DNA from: Candidatus Manganitrophus morganii | GTDB lineage: Bacteria; Nitrospirota; Nitrospiria; SBBL01; Manganitrophaceae | Length of the DNA stretch: 64,000 nucleotides | Reading direction: 5' to 3' | NCBI GenBank assembly: GCA_021651055.1 | Contig: JAJHOH010000001.1 | Span: forward strand, 1,426,001-1,490,000 | Part shown: positions 1-10,311 of the stretch, in pieces | Numbering within the stretch: the stretch's first letter is position 1 | Layout of the letters: each line of letters begins with the position of its first letter | The notes under the pieces: generated by a model | The model's database searches: none | What the model saw: only the letters and a program-made list of their open reading frames with translations | Told to the model about the DNA's origin: nothing | Made by a program: the position numbers and the translations under genes

Positions 1-9
1 TCGGCTCAC

Positions 10-1887
10 TTAACCCTCGCTTGGAATGGCACTCGGAGGGGGCGCCGGGCTTTTAACGGTGATCGGCTCCAACGGAGGGGCGATACCGAGATAGGCCTCG
101 ATCAACCTTTTGGAGAGCGGCGCTGCGGCCGAACCGCCGTGGCCTCCGTTCTCTACCAATACAACGACGGCAATCTTCGGACTCTCCACCGGCGCGAATG
201 CAACGAACCAGGCGTGATCGTTAAACTTATCGGGAAGTTTTCCGTGCACCCCTCCCTTCATTCCGATCACCTGCGCCGTTCCGGTCTTTCCTCCGATCGA
301 GACGAACTGAGACTTCGATCCGTTGGCCGTCCCATGCGGGTCGGAGACGACGCCGGCCAAAGAAGCGTGCAGGACCCGAAACGTCTCCGGCGAGATGGGG
401 ATTCGTTTTCCTTCCGCGGTCGGGATCTCCTGGATCGATCCGGTCACTTGATCCCGTACTTTCTTCAGGATCTGCGGCGGGTGCGAAATCCCCTTGTTCG
501 CCACCACGTTGGTCATCATCGCGAGCTGCAGCGGCGTCGTCGACACATAGCCCTGTCCGATCGAAACGGAGAGGGTCTCTCCCGGATACCACGGCTCTTT
601 GCGGGCCTGCCGTTTCCACTCGGTGCTTGGAATCAACCCCCCCTTTTCGGAAGCAAGCTCAATCCCGGTCGGGTGCCCCAGGCCGAAGAGATGAGAGAAC
701 TTGGCAATGTTATCGACACCGAGGCGGTTTCCCATCTCATAGAAATAGACGTCGCACGATTCGACCATCGCCCGGTGAAGATCGACCGTCCCGTGGCCTC
801 CTCTTTTCCAGTCTCTGAAATTTCGATTTCCAAAGTGGAGAAATCCGCGGCATTCGACCCGGCTCGCCGGAGAGGCCTCTTTCGTTTCAAGGAGGGCGGC
901 GCCCATCACGATCTTAAAGGTCGATCCGGGCGGATATTGTCCTTGAATCACCCGGTTCGTCAAAGGACGCCCCTCATCTTTTAGAATGGCTTCCCATGCC
1001 TCGGACGAAGCCCCCTGCGAGAGGAGATTAGGATTAAATGCCGGATGACTGACCATGGCGAGGACCTCGCCGTTCCTAGGATCCATCGCCACGATCGCTC
1101 CGTTTCGACCTCCCAACGCTTCTTCCGCCACCTTTTGGACATTGAGATCCAACGTCAGAAAAACATCGTTCCCCCGCTGCGGCTCATTGACCTCCAAGAC
1201 GCGAATCTCATGGCCGAGGGCGTCGACCTCAATCCGTTTCTGGCCGGGAATTCCGCGGATGACCGCGTCAAAGCTCTGTTCAATGCCGTACTGCCCGATA
1301 ATCCCCCCCCGTTTAAGGTTCTGATAACTTCCCGATTCAAGCTGCGACTGCGTGATTTCGCCGACGTAGCCGAGAAGGTGGGCGGCCAGGTTTCCATGGA
1401 TGGCATTCCGCTTGAATTCAGCCTCAATCTTCACGCCGGGAAGATCAAGTCCATGGCCCTCGATCAGGGCCACCTCTTTCATTGTCAGGTCGTCTTTAAT
1501 TTTAATCGGAAAGAAAGGGTCCTCCTTTTTGAAAGTAACCCTTCGCACGATTTCTTCCTGAGGCATACCGATGAGGTCGGCCAGACGCGAGAGAACCTCC
1601 GTCTGATCCGGCATGTCGCCGAGAACGACGTAGAGGTTGAAGCTGGGGACATTATTCACCAGGAGGGCGCCGTTCCGATCGTAGATCAGGCCGCGGGGAG
1701 GGGGGGTCTCTACCACCCGGATCCGATTGTTTTCAGAGAGCTCGTAGTAGAACTTCCCTTTGACAACCTGCAGGTACCACGCCCGAAGCAGAAGGCCGCA
1801 GAGCGCCAGGACGATCAGGCCGAAGAGCCAATAGATCCTACTCTGTAGATCTCGTGTTTCCTCCTGCGGAAAATAGGACTCCCGCAT
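10..1887 (-). CDS. mrdA: Penicillin-binding protein 2 (elongasome transpeptidase)
   Basis: Class B penicillin-binding protein that cross-links peptidoglycan with RodA and the MreBCD complex during cell elongation. About 625 residues: a single N-terminal membrane segment, a PBP dimerisation region, then a transpeptidase domain. Visible motifs are STFK with nucleophile Ser near residue 322, SCD in the SxN position, and KTGTAQ near residue 534. The reading frame is open further upstream, but the ATG at 1887 has an AAAGGA ribosome site about 10 bases upstream and starts just before the membrane segment. From this start it overlaps the end of mreD by 50 bases. Last gene of the mreB-C-D-mrdA set; the next downstream gene (rodA in many genomes) would lie beyond the window edge. 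Family assignment is firm. Confidence 0.95.
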   Translation of the reverse strand: MRESYFPQEETRDLQSRIYWLFGLIVLALCGLLLRAWYLQVVKGKFYYELSENNRIRVVETPPPRGLIYDRNGALLVNNVPSFNLYVVLGDMPDQTEVLSRLADLIGMPQEEIVRRVTFKKEDPFFPIKIKDDLTMKEVALIEGHGLDLPGVKIEAEFKRNAIHGNLAAHLLGYVGEITQSQLESGSYQNLKRGGIIGQYGIEQSFDAVIRGIPGQKRIEVDALGHEIRVLEVNEPQRGNDVFLTLDLNVQKVAEEALGGRNGAIVAMDPRNGEVLAMVSHPAFNPNLLSQGASSEAWEAILKDEGRPLTNRVIQGQYPPGSTFKIVMGAALLETKEASPASRVECRGFLHFGNRNFRDWKRGGHGTVDLHRAMVESCDVYFYEMGNRLGVDNIAKFSHLFGLGHPTGIELASEKGGLIPSTEWKRQARKEPWYPGETLSVSIGQGYVSTTPLQLAMMTNVVANKGISHPPQILKKVRDQVTGSIQEIPTAEGKRIPISPETFRVLHASLAGVVSDPHGTANGSKSQFVSIGGKTGTAQVIGMKGGVHGKLPDKFNDHAWFVAFAPVESPKIAVVVLVENGGHGGSAAAPLSKRLIEAYLGIAPPLEPITVKSPAPPPSAIPSEG

Positions 1888-2374
1888 GATCGAATGATCC
1901 TTTCTCACCGCTTCTCTTCGAGAAGAGGAATAAAAGCCCGACTGCAAAAAGGGAATTATAGAGGGCTCTTCCAACCATATTGGGTTGAATCATCAGAAAG
2001 AGGCTCCCCTCTCTCATTCCTTCCACCAAGAGGGTTCCGAGGAAGTCATGCAAAATCGAAATAAAAAAGAAAATCAGCACATTCCAGAGCAAGGAGAGAT
2101 TCAAGAAAGATCTCCCCAGCATTCCGATCGTAAGACCGATCGTTGTTTTCAAGATAAAATTCACGCCGAGGAGTCCAACGGAAAAAAGATCGATCAGCCC
2201 CCCCAGGGCAACCCCCCAAAGCAGACCATGAATTTCTCCTTTGGCCCAACTAAAACAATAAACCAAGATCAAAGCAAGATCGGGCTTGACCCCTGCGATC
2301 TGAATTTTCTCCAAGAGAAGGGTCTGGACCGGAATCAGAAGAAGAAAGATCGTGATTCGGAAAAACCATTTCAT
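1838..2374 (-). CDS. mreD: Rod shape-determining protein MreD
   Basis: Small polytopic inner-membrane protein (178 residues) that links MreC and MreB to the elongation machinery. The sequence is almost entirely hydrophobic, with about five predicted membrane segments and the short charged loops usual for MreD. It starts within the last codons of mreC (4-base overlap) and its 3' end lies inside the beginning of mrdA, so translation is likely coupled. MreD is poorly conserved, so the call rests on hydrophobicity, length and position between mreC and mrdA. Confidence 0.9.
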   Translation of the reverse strand: MKWFFRITIFLLLIPVQTLLLEKIQIAGVKPDLALILVYCFSWAKGEIHGLLWGVALGGLIDLFSVGLLGVNFILKTTIGLTIGMLGRSFLNLSLLWNVLIFFFISILHDFLGTLLVEGMREGSLFLMIQPNMVGRALYNSLFAVGLLFLFSKRSGEKGSFDHAGVLFSAGGNTRSTE

Positions 2375-3198
2375 TCATCTCTCTCGTCGGTTGAAGTAAT
2401 AATCAGGACTTCTTCAAGTTTTGAGAAACTGATTTGAGGGGTCACCTTTACCTGAAGAAAGAGTTCATGCTCCTTTTTTTCCACTTTTTCAATCTCCCCA
2501 ATCTTAAGACCTTTCGCGAAACTTCCTTCGAGCCCGGAGGTGACGAGAACATCTCCGACCACCACCTCCGAGAAATGGGGGAGGTATTTCAGACGAACAG
2601 CCCCCTCCTCGATCCCCTGAACGATTCCTTCATCCCGGGTCCGCTGCACAATCGCTGCGACGGCGCTGTTCCGGTCGGTCAGGAGGAGGACCTGCGCATG
2701 GCGCGGTCCGGTCTTGATCACCTTCCCGACGACCCCCTCCGGAGTGATCACCCCCATATCGACCTTGATTCCCTCGGCCTCCCCCTTGTTGACAATGACG
2801 GTCTGATACCAATGGCTCGGCTCCCGACCGATTACAGAGGCTGCGACGAGGTTGAAGGGAGCGCTTTGCTTGTAATCGAGGATCCCCTGGAGCCGCTCGG
2901 CGAGGACCTCCTCCTCTTTTAACAGATTGTTCTCCCCCCGAAGCCGACCGATCTCCTCGCGAAGCTGTTGGTTTTCCTGCTGAACGTGAATCAGGTTGAT
3001 ATAGCCGTTCCAGACACCGCCGATCCCGTCGAGCACCGCATGGGTTCCCTGCTGGACGTAGTAGACCACCCCTCCGATCGGGACTTCCACCCATCGCAAC
3101 GGCCTTTTTTGAAGCTCGGGAGAGATAAAGATGATCGTCAGACCGAGGATAAAAGAGAGAATGAGGAAACGTTTATAGATATTTCGGCGGCGAAGCAT
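2371..3198 (-). CDS. mreC: Rod shape-determining protein MreC
   Basis: Bitopic inner-membrane protein (275 residues) whose periplasmic part scaffolds PBP2 during rod-shaped growth. An N-terminal membrane segment (about residues 10-27) is followed by a coiled coil around residues 65-105 rich in Glu, Gln and Leu, then a beta-rich MreC domain with the characteristic region VIGREPSHWYQT and a G-VGKV stretch. It overlaps mreD by 4 bases and follows mreB after a gap of about 77 bases that contains no obvious terminator. Length and domain order match the family. Confidence 0.95.
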   Translation of the reverse strand: MLRRRNIYKRFLILSFILGLTIIFISPELQKRPLRWVEVPIGGVVYYVQQGTHAVLDGIGGVWNGYINLIHVQQENQQLREEIGRLRGENNLLKEEEVLAERLQGILDYKQSAPFNLVAASVIGREPSHWYQTVIVNKGEAEGIKVDMGVITPEGVVGKVIKTGPRHAQVLLLTDRNSAVAAIVQRTRDEGIVQGIEEGAVRLKYLPHFSEVVVGDVLVTSGLEGSFAKGLKIGEIEKVEKKEHELFLQVKVTPQISFSKLEEVLIITSTDERDE

Positions 3199-3275
3199 CC
3201 GCTGACCTAGCTGTGCGATTGAAAACCCTCCTAAAACAACGTGCCTTTACTGGATAAAAACGCCCCGCTTCTAAA

Positions 3276-4800
<1,525 letters not shown>

Positions 4801-4812
4801 AAAATAGATGCC

Positions 4813-4842
4813 ATTATACATCAAAAAATAAAAAATGTTTAA
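4813..4842 (-). promoter_or_regulatory. Predicted sigma-70-type promoter for the RDD gene / mreB unit
   Basis: On the minus strand TTAAAC (4837-4842) is separated by 18 bases from a perfect TATAAT (4813-4818). Transcription would begin close to the ATG at 4800, giving an almost leaderless message. The -35 box is weak, so this is a prediction only. Confidence 0.45.
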
Positions 4843-4873
4843 GAAAAATGTCGCCGCTTCGCGGCCGGCGGGG

Positions 4874-4902
4874 TTGCTTTTTGTACCGACTGATGTTATC
4901 CT
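4874..4902 (+). promoter_or_regulatory. Predicted sigma-70-type promoter for the SurA_N-like gene
   Basis: TTGCTT (4874-4879) and TATCCT (4897-4902) are spaced by 17 bases and lie 24 bases before the TTG start at 4927. A strong ribosome site (AGGAGG) follows the promoter. Confidence 0.5.
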
Positions 4903-4926
4903 AACCTCCGCAAAAAGGAGGATCAC

Positions 4927-5598
4927 TTGCTAAAGGTCATTCGTAAAGGAGCCATCGAAAATCCCTGGTTCTTCCGGCTCGTCATGATCGGACTCGCCGT
5001 CGTGTTCACCGCCACCATGGGATGGTGGGGCTTCGAGCAGACCGAAGACAACGCCATCGCCAAAGTGGACCGCGCCTCCGTCTCCATTGAGGAGTATCAG
5101 CGCGCCTATAAAAACGCGTCCGACTTCTACCGGGAGGTCTTTCAGGATAAATTCGACGATAAAGACCTGCGAAAACGGGTGATCGACGAGCTCGTCGACC
5201 GAAAACTTTGGCTGCAGGAGGCGCGTCGGATGAAGCTGGTGGTGAGCGATGAGGAACTCAAGCGCTCGATCACCGAGCTTCCCGGCTTCCAGAAAGAGGG
5301 CAAATTCGACCCGGCGGTTTACCGTCTCGTTCTCGCCAGAGAACATTATACCCCCGAAGGCTTCGAACGGCAACATCGGGAAGAATTATTGATTGAAAAA
5401 GTGAAAACGATCGTGAAGGAGTCGGTCGCGCTGACCCCTTCAGAGGAAGAAGACGCAAAAAAGAGCAACCCCGCCAACCCAGACCCGGATCGGGCCGCCT
5501 CAGACCTGCTTTTTCAGAAAAAGCAAAGAGCGCTGAACGCCTACACCCTCGCCCTTCGCGAGAAGGCGGCGATCAATGTGAAGGAAGAACTCCTTTAA
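4927..5598 (+). CDS. Membrane-anchored SurA N-terminal-like chaperone domain protein
   Basis: 223-residue protein with one N-terminal membrane segment (about residues 15-33) and a periplasmic part resembling the SurA/PpiD N-terminal chaperone domain: a short strand (AIAKVDRASVSIEEYQR) followed by helices with RVIDELVDRKLWLQEA and a VSDEELKRSI region. The architecture looks like PpiD cut off before its parvulin domain; no prolyl isomerase domain follows. The TTG start is supported by AGGAGG five bases upstream. The tail after residue 175 is charged and low in complexity. Transcribed divergently from the RDD gene. A role in folding exported proteins is inferred from the domain only. Confidence 0.75.
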   Translation: MLKVIRKGAIENPWFFRLVMIGLAVVFTATMGWWGFEQTEDNAIAKVDRASVSIEEYQRAYKNASDFYREVFQDKFDDKDLRKRVIDELVDRKLWLQEARRMKLVVSDEELKRSITELPGFQKEGKFDPAVYRLVLAREHYTPEGFERQHREELLIEKVKTIVKESVALTPSEEEDAKKSNPANPDPDRAASDLLFQKKQRALNAYTLALREKAAINVKEELL

Positions 5599-5676
5599 AA
5601 CCGATCGCATAATCCATATCGTCCCTCCTTATCCTCAGAAAAGAACAGAATAGCCCGCTCTCTCCGAATAAGAAGT

Positions 5677-6000
5677 CTAGAGATGCAGACGGTCAATCAG
5701 TGCTTTGTATTCATCCGGAATGTTGAGAAGATGAATTCCCATTCCATGTTTTTGGATGACCCTGTTAAAGGCAGGGGGAATCCGCTTCGCCCACATGACG
5801 ATGCCGCGCACATGGATCACCTTATTATCGGGCAGGGTCAGCTCGATTTGAAGTCTTGTATTCGGTGGGAAAACAGTGGTCGTTTTGAGAAAAATACCGG
5901 TTGAGGAAAGATCATGGGTAAACGCAATGTGGTCCGGCTTTTGAGTGCCAAATCGGACCGACAGCCGCTTCAGGACCCGTTTCTTTCCTCTTTTCTCCAT
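5677..6000 (-). CDS. PilZ-domain protein (probable c-di-GMP binding)
   Basis: 107-residue single-domain PilZ protein. It shows the RxxxR motif at residues 8-12 (R8, R12) and the DLSSTG motif that together bind cyclic di-GMP, followed by a beta-barrel core (IELTLPD, VRGIVMWAKR). PilZ proteins relay c-di-GMP signals to motility, secretion or exopolysaccharide systems; the partner here is unknown. It lies three bases downstream of the hypothetical gene at 6004-6567 and probably shares its transcript. A second PilZ protein, fused to a receiver domain, is at 59773-60489. Confidence 0.88.
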   Translation of the reverse strand: MEKRGKKRVLKRLSVRFGTQKPDHIAFTHDLSSTGIFLKTTTVFPPNTRLQIELTLPDNKVIHVRGIVMWAKRIPPAFNRVIQKHGMGIHLLNIPDEYKALIDRLHL

Positions 6001-6003
6001 GTC

Positions 6004-6567
6004 TCAGCTTAAGATTTGTTTTTTGGACTGCCATTCGCTGGAACGATCCAACTCCTCACGAATCAAACCTAATCCTGCAATGCAGATCTCAAAGTGCTCG
6101 GCCAGTTTTCGATAAAGGGGGGTCCACTCTTTAAATCGGCCATAGTTGAACTCGGCCGCCCGCCGGTACGACTTCTTCCCGACCCGCACATAATCGATCA
6201 GGAAGTCGGGATGTTCGATCTTCTGCCCGGATTTCAACCGCTTCAGATACTCCGGGAAGAGACCGCTCATAAAGAGAGTATAATCGCCGATATGTCGGTG
6301 GACCTCCCACTCCCGCTCAATGGTCTGGGCCCGGAGCAGGATATCCCCTTCCATCAACATTTCAGCGATGGTATCGATCCGATTCCCCTGGCTGTTTCGA
6401 ATGGCATAGAGGCAATCGGTCCGGGTGAAATAGAGAAGAAGATTCGAGATATATTCGGTGACGACCGGGTCGGACCAATTCAATGTTTGATGAAAGCTCT
6501 TTTCGATGAGGATCAGAAAATGAAGACGTAAAGGATGATTTTCAGGAATACCGCTTTCCAGCATCAA
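6004..6567 (-). CDS. Conserved-looking hypothetical protein
   Basis: 187-residue soluble, helix-rich protein that I do not recognise. It has no signal peptide, membrane segment or Cys cluster. Noticeable features are an aromatic and charged middle (HRHIGDYTLFMSGLFPEYLKRL), a basic patch (GKKSYRRAAEFNYGRF) and a helical end. Codon use and position, tightly linked to the PilZ gene downstream (3-base gap) and 27 bases after the M23 peptidase gene, suggest a real gene in an operon. Function not assigned. Confidence 0.7.
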   Translation of the reverse strand: MMLESGIPENHPLRLHFLILIEKSFHQTLNWSDPVVTEYISNLLLYFTRTDCLYAIRNSQGNRIDTIAEMLMEGDILLRAQTIEREWEVHRHIGDYTLFMSGLFPEYLKRLKSGQKIEHPDFLIDYVRVGKKSYRRAAEFNYGRFKEWTPLYRKLAEHFEICIAGLGLIREELDRSSEWQSKKQILS

Positions 6568-6594
6568 AACCCCGAAAATGTCATTATTCGTGAA

Positions 6595-7476
6595 TCAGCC
6601 GAGCTTCTTTTCTATCAAAGAGAAGGGATTCACACGCGCCCCGTTGAGCCGTATCCCCCAGTGAAGATGGGGGCCGGTCGCCCGACCCGATTGCCCTACC
6701 GATCCGATCGCTTGTCCCTTTATCACAGTCTCCCCCTCTTTGACCGTTGTCTCCGAGAGGTGAAAATACATGCTAAAAAGACCGAGACCATGATCGATAA
6801 TGACCGAATGCCCGTTAAAGTAAAAATCGCCGACGAGGATCACCTTCCCCCCGTTCGATGCCAAGACAGGCGCGCCGAGCGGAGCGCTGATATCTTCCCC
6901 GGTGTGAGGGTTTCTCGGCTGGCCGTTCATCATCCGGCGGAGGCCGAAGGTTCCCGCCACCTTTCCTTCGGTCGGAACAATAAAGGCCGCTTCCCACAAC
7001 TTCTGATCGGCGCTCTTGTCGAAGATCTCCTTCATTCGCGCCTGCTCCTTTTGTACCCGTGCGAGGGTGGGGGGATCCAAATCGACCATCCCTTTCGGAA
7101 GTTTCAACGATTGGGTGGCGAATGCGGCGGAGACCACTTCGATTGCAATCTCCCGGCGGACGGTCGATTCCCCCTTCTGCCACGTGACCGTCAGGGGCTG
7201 CAAGCCGACCGGCTGGTCGAGATCGATCCCGATCATCGCGGCATATTCATTCGTATTTTTCTTGAAAAAAGAGATCGGTTGGTCCAAAAATTTTCCGGCA
7301 ACGGAGGGGATGTCCGACTCGAGTGTCAGCGTGATCAAAGCGATCTCGCCCTGCTTCACCTGAATCGGCGCGGATGTTTCCTGTGCTTGGAGGGGAATCG
7401 AGAGGAAATAAAAAAAGAGAATTGAAAGAGAAGTAATCGTCCGGACCGGACTATTTAGGAGGCGCTGCGGCGGCAA
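6595..7476 (-). CDS. Secreted M23-family peptidase (LytM-like)
   Basis: Zinc metallopeptidase of the M23 family, expected to cut peptide cross-bridges in peptidoglycan or to be a LytM-type activator of amidases. An N-terminal signal sequence (about residues 12-32) is followed by an immunoglobulin-like region and a C-terminal M23 domain with the metal motifs HTGED (HxxxD) and HLHWG (HxH), so the catalytic site looks intact. The TTG start at 7476 has GAAGGA six bases upstream and lies 26 bases inside the end of pafA, which suggests co-transcription with the proteasome operon. That link is positional and need not be functional. Confidence 0.88.
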   Translation of the reverse strand: MPPQRLLNSPVRTITSLSILFFYFLSIPLQAQETSAPIQVKQGEIALITLTLESDIPSVAGKFLDQPISFFKKNTNEYAAMIGIDLDQPVGLQPLTVTWQKGESTVRREIAIEVVSAAFATQSLKLPKGMVDLDPPTLARVQKEQARMKEIFDKSADQKLWEAAFIVPTEGKVAGTFGLRRMMNGQPRNPHTGEDISAPLGAPVLASNGGKVILVGDFYFNGHSVIIDHGLGLFSMYFHLSETTVKEGETVIKGQAIGSVGQSGRATGPHLHWGIRLNGARVNPFSLIEKKLG

Positions 7477-8818
7477 TGAGTTCCTTCACACGTTGGTTGG
7501 CGGAGCAAAAAGGATCCATGCAGAGGATGGTCTCTTCCCAGTATCCATTTAATTTGAGATACGTCCAGTCGACGGTGTAAGAGCGGTTTTTTTCTTTGGC
7601 AAACCGGATGAAATCGCCACGGACCTTCGCCCGGGTCGTCTGCGGTGGGGTCTGAATCGCTCTTTGGATATCTTCCTCGGTTGCAATCCGCTCGACCATA
7701 TCTTGCCGGCATAGAAGCGAGTAGAGTCCCCGGTTCTGATTGACGTCGTGATATTGCAGATCCATCATTGCCACACGGGCATCATCCCAGCCGCATCCCT
7801 TCCGCTCCATATAAGAGCCGATCAACTCCTTCTTGATCACCCAATCCAACTCGCGGGAGAGACGGTTGGGATCTTCTTCAAGCTCATTGAGCACATATTC
7901 CCACCGCTCCAGGATATCGTAGCTGACCTCATCTTCGTCTTCCGAGGCGACATACTCCTTGGCCTTTTCGAGATAAATCCGCTGAATCTCGATGGCGGTC
8001 ATTTCTTTTCCCCCTTCCAGGCGAACCCGTTTTTTCATCGTCAGATCGCGGGAGATCTCTCTCATCGCCTTAACCGGATCTTCCAGCTCCAACCCTACTA
8101 CATTGAACCCTTCTTCAATCATAGAGAGGACCAGCGCCGTCGTTCCGACCTTCAAATAGGTGGCGTACTCCGACATGTTGGAGTCGCCGACGATGATATG
8201 AAGCCGCCGGTATTTTTCCGCGTCGGCATGGGGCTCATCGCGTGTATTGATGATGCTTCTAGAAGAGGTGGTGGAAGAAGAGGTCTTCTCATGGATATGT
8301 TGGGCGCGCTGCGAGATGAAGTAGTGGCTCTTCCCTGAGACTTTGAGGACCTTTCCCGAACCGCTATAAATCTGCCGGGTGACGAAGAAGGGAATCAACT
8401 GTTCTGTCACCTTCCAGAAATCAAGATCGCGGCGCATGAGATAGTTTTCATGACAGCCGTAGGTGTTTCCCATCGAATCTGTATTGTTCTTGAAGATGTA
8501 GATTTCCCCGGAGAGACCTTCCTCTTTCAGCCGTTTTTCCGCGATGGGAAGACACGATTCCAGGAGGCGCTCTCCCGCTTTATCGTGAACAACCAGATCG
8601 AAAACGTTATCGCATTCTGGGGTTGAATATTCCGGATGACAACCGGTGTCTTGATAGAAACGGGCGCCGTTCACCAAGAAGGCATTCGACGGCCAGCTGT
8701 TTGGAATGAGTCCCTCGAAGATATAACCCAAAATCTTCTCCATCGGAAGATACACTTTTCCGTTGGGAGAAAAGATCAATCCGTATTCGTTTTCAAGACC
8801 AAAGATTCTATTTTTCAT
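7451..8818 (-). CDS. pafA: Pup-protein ligase PafA
   Basis: Carboxylate-amine ligase of the glutamine synthetase-like superfamily that joins the C-terminal Glu of Pup to lysines of target proteins. 455 residues, normal for PafA. Diagnostic segments include GLENEYGL at the N-terminus (Mg-ATP site), HPEYSTPECD, FKNNTDSMGNTYGCHENYL, RSIINTRDEPHAD and the C-terminal PPQTTRAKVRG. It lacks the long insertion (Dop loop) seen in the paralogue at 10522-11997, which separates ligase from depupylase. Last core gene of the arc-dop-pup-prcB-prcA-pafA operon, 14 bases after prcA. Confidence 0.96.
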   Translation of the reverse strand: MKNRIFGLENEYGLIFSPNGKVYLPMEKILGYIFEGLIPNSWPSNAFLVNGARFYQDTGCHPEYSTPECDNVFDLVVHDKAGERLLESCLPIAEKRLKEEGLSGEIYIFKNNTDSMGNTYGCHENYLMRRDLDFWKVTEQLIPFFVTRQIYSGSGKVLKVSGKSHYFISQRAQHIHEKTSSSTTSSRSIINTRDEPHADAEKYRRLHIIVGDSNMSEYATYLKVGTTALVLSMIEEGFNVVGLELEDPVKAMREISRDLTMKKRVRLEGGKEMTAIEIQRIYLEKAKEYVASEDEDEVSYDILERWEYVLNELEEDPNRLSRELDWVIKKELIGSYMERKGCGWDDARVAMMDLQYHDVNQNRGLYSLLCRQDMVERIATEEDIQRAIQTPPQTTRAKVRGDFIRFAKEKNRSYTVDWTYLKLNGYWEETILCMDPFCSANQRVKELIAAAAPPK

Positions 8819-8832
8819 TTTACCCTAAAACT

Positions 8833-9510
8833 TTATTTGCGTAGATACTCCGTTAACTCTTTTGTGCCAAGCCGCTGGAACGTCCGGCCGATGCGATCTC
8901 GATCTAAAACCGCCACCTCCAAACCTTCCGGCGTCGTAGTCTGGTTATACCCCGCTTCGAGCGCATCGACAGAGAGCCGTAAGGCATCTTTTAAAGGAGA
9001 AAGATTGTACCGGCTTTTGAGATACGTAATGAGCGCTTCCGATTTGCCTCCGATGGCGGTAAACCCTGTCTCATCAAAAATACTGCCGTCGAATGAGATC
9101 CGATACATCTCGTTTTCTTCCGTCGCGCTGCCGACCTCTACTACCAAAATCTCTACCTCCAGCGGTTTCAGCTCCTGACTGAAAATCGTTCCGAGCGACT
9201 GTGAGTAGGAATTGGCCAGCGACTTGCCGGTGACATCGGCTCGGCTGTATAGATAACCCTTCATATCGGCATGCCGGATGCCGGCTTTTCTCAAATTCTC
9301 GAACTCGCTGTATTTCCCCGCTCCCGCAAAAGCGATTTTGTCGTAGATCTCCGAGATCTTGCTCAATGAGCTCGGATTATCCGCAACAAGAAGAATTCCC
9401 TTGTCATATTCCATCGCAATGATCGATCTGCCCCTGGAAATTCCCTTCTTGGCGTACTCCGCCTTGTCCTGCATCACCTGTTCAGGTGAAACATAATATG
9501 GCATTGCCAC
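8833..9510 (-). CDS. prcA: Proteasome alpha subunit
   Basis: Forms the outer heptameric rings and gate of the 20S core particle. 225 residues with the typical bacterial alpha start PYYVSPEQVMQDKAEYA-KGI-RG, the gating segment. It lacks a catalytic N-terminal Thr, as expected for alpha subunits. A GTG at 9510 with AGGA six bases upstream is the likely start; an ATG two codons later is the alternative. It starts 3 bases after prcB ends. Confidence 0.95.
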   Translation of the reverse strand: MAMPYYVSPEQVMQDKAEYAKKGISRGRSIIAMEYDKGILLVADNPSSLSKISEIYDKIAFAGAGKYSEFENLRKAGIRHADMKGYLYSRADVTGKSLANSYSQSLGTIFSQELKPLEVEILVVEVGSATEENEMYRISFDGSIFDETGFTAIGGKSEALITYLKSRYNLSPLKDALRLSVDALEAGYNQTTTPEGLEVAVLDRDRIGRTFQRLGTKELTEYLRK

Positions 9511-9513
9511 CGC

Positions 9514-10311
9514 TTATCCTCCCCCTTGTCGCTGCATCATCCGCTCTAGAAGCGCTTTTATCTTTTCATCCGGAATATCGGTAATGCCTTGTGCGTTGAT
9601 CACTTTCATCGTGGGGAAAATTCCACGGATGAGATCGGGTCCTCCGGTGGCGACATCCGCCTCCGCCGCATCATACAACGCCTCCAGCGCGACTTGAATC
9701 GCTCTCTCCTGGTCGAGATCTTCCTTATAAATTTTTTTCAACGTTCCCCGAGCGTCTCTCCCGCCCGAGCCGATGGCGTAGTATTCTATCTCTTCGTACT
9801 GCCCTCCCGCGATATCATATTTAAAGATTCGGCCGACTCCGCGTCTGGCGTCATATCCTGCGTAGATCGGAATCACAACCAGCCCCTGCACGGCCATCGG
9901 GAGATTTCCCTTGATCATCTGCGCAAGTTTATTCGCCTTACCGTCCATGGAGAGCTCGGCCCCTTCCAGCTTCTCATAATGTTCCAACTCAATCCGGAAG
10001 AGACGGGTCATCTCCAAACAGGGACCGGCCGCGCCGGCGATCGCGATGGCCGAATATTTGTCCGCATTATGCACCTTCTCGATGCGGCGCTCCGAGACGG
10101 CATAGCCTTCCGTCGCCATTCGGTCTCCGGCCATGACGATCCCATCCGCATAACGCAAGGCAAGGACGGTTGTTCCATGGGGAACCATTTGAGAGAGATC
10201 CTTTTTTTCAGAAGGAAGAATTCCTGGAAGCGAGGGTAGAAGTTGAGGATGTTGCGAGGTGAGTAACTGATAGAAGCTGGAACCCGGGTCGTGGAATCGG
10301 AACTCGGTCAC
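9514..10311 (-). CDS. prcB: Proteasome beta subunit (threonine protease)
   Basis: Catalytic subunit of the 20S core. The 265-residue precursor carries a propeptide of about 46 residues ending in PHG, followed by TTVLALRY; Thr47 becomes the N-terminal nucleophile after autocleavage. The Lys/Asp-containing active-site neighbourhood (GDRMATEG), the segment LEHYEKLEG and the C-terminal ATGGPDLIRGIFPT match bacterial PrcB. The GTG start shares one base with the pup stop codon, and its ribosome site (AGGGAGGAG) lies within the last codons of pup, so the two genes are translationally coupled. Confidence 0.96.
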   Translation of the reverse strand: MTEFRFHDPGSSFYQLLTSQHPQLLPSLPGILPSEKKDLSQMVPHGTTVLALRYADGIVMAGDRMATEGYAVSERRIEKVHNADKYSAIAIAGAAGPCLEMTRLFRIELEHYEKLEGAELSMDGKANKLAQMIKGNLPMAVQGLVVIPIYAGYDARRGVGRIFKYDIAGGQYEEIEYYAIGSGGRDARGTLKKIYKEDLDQERAIQVALEALYDAAEADVATGGPDLIRGIFPTMKVINAQGITDIPDEKIKALLERMMQRQGGG

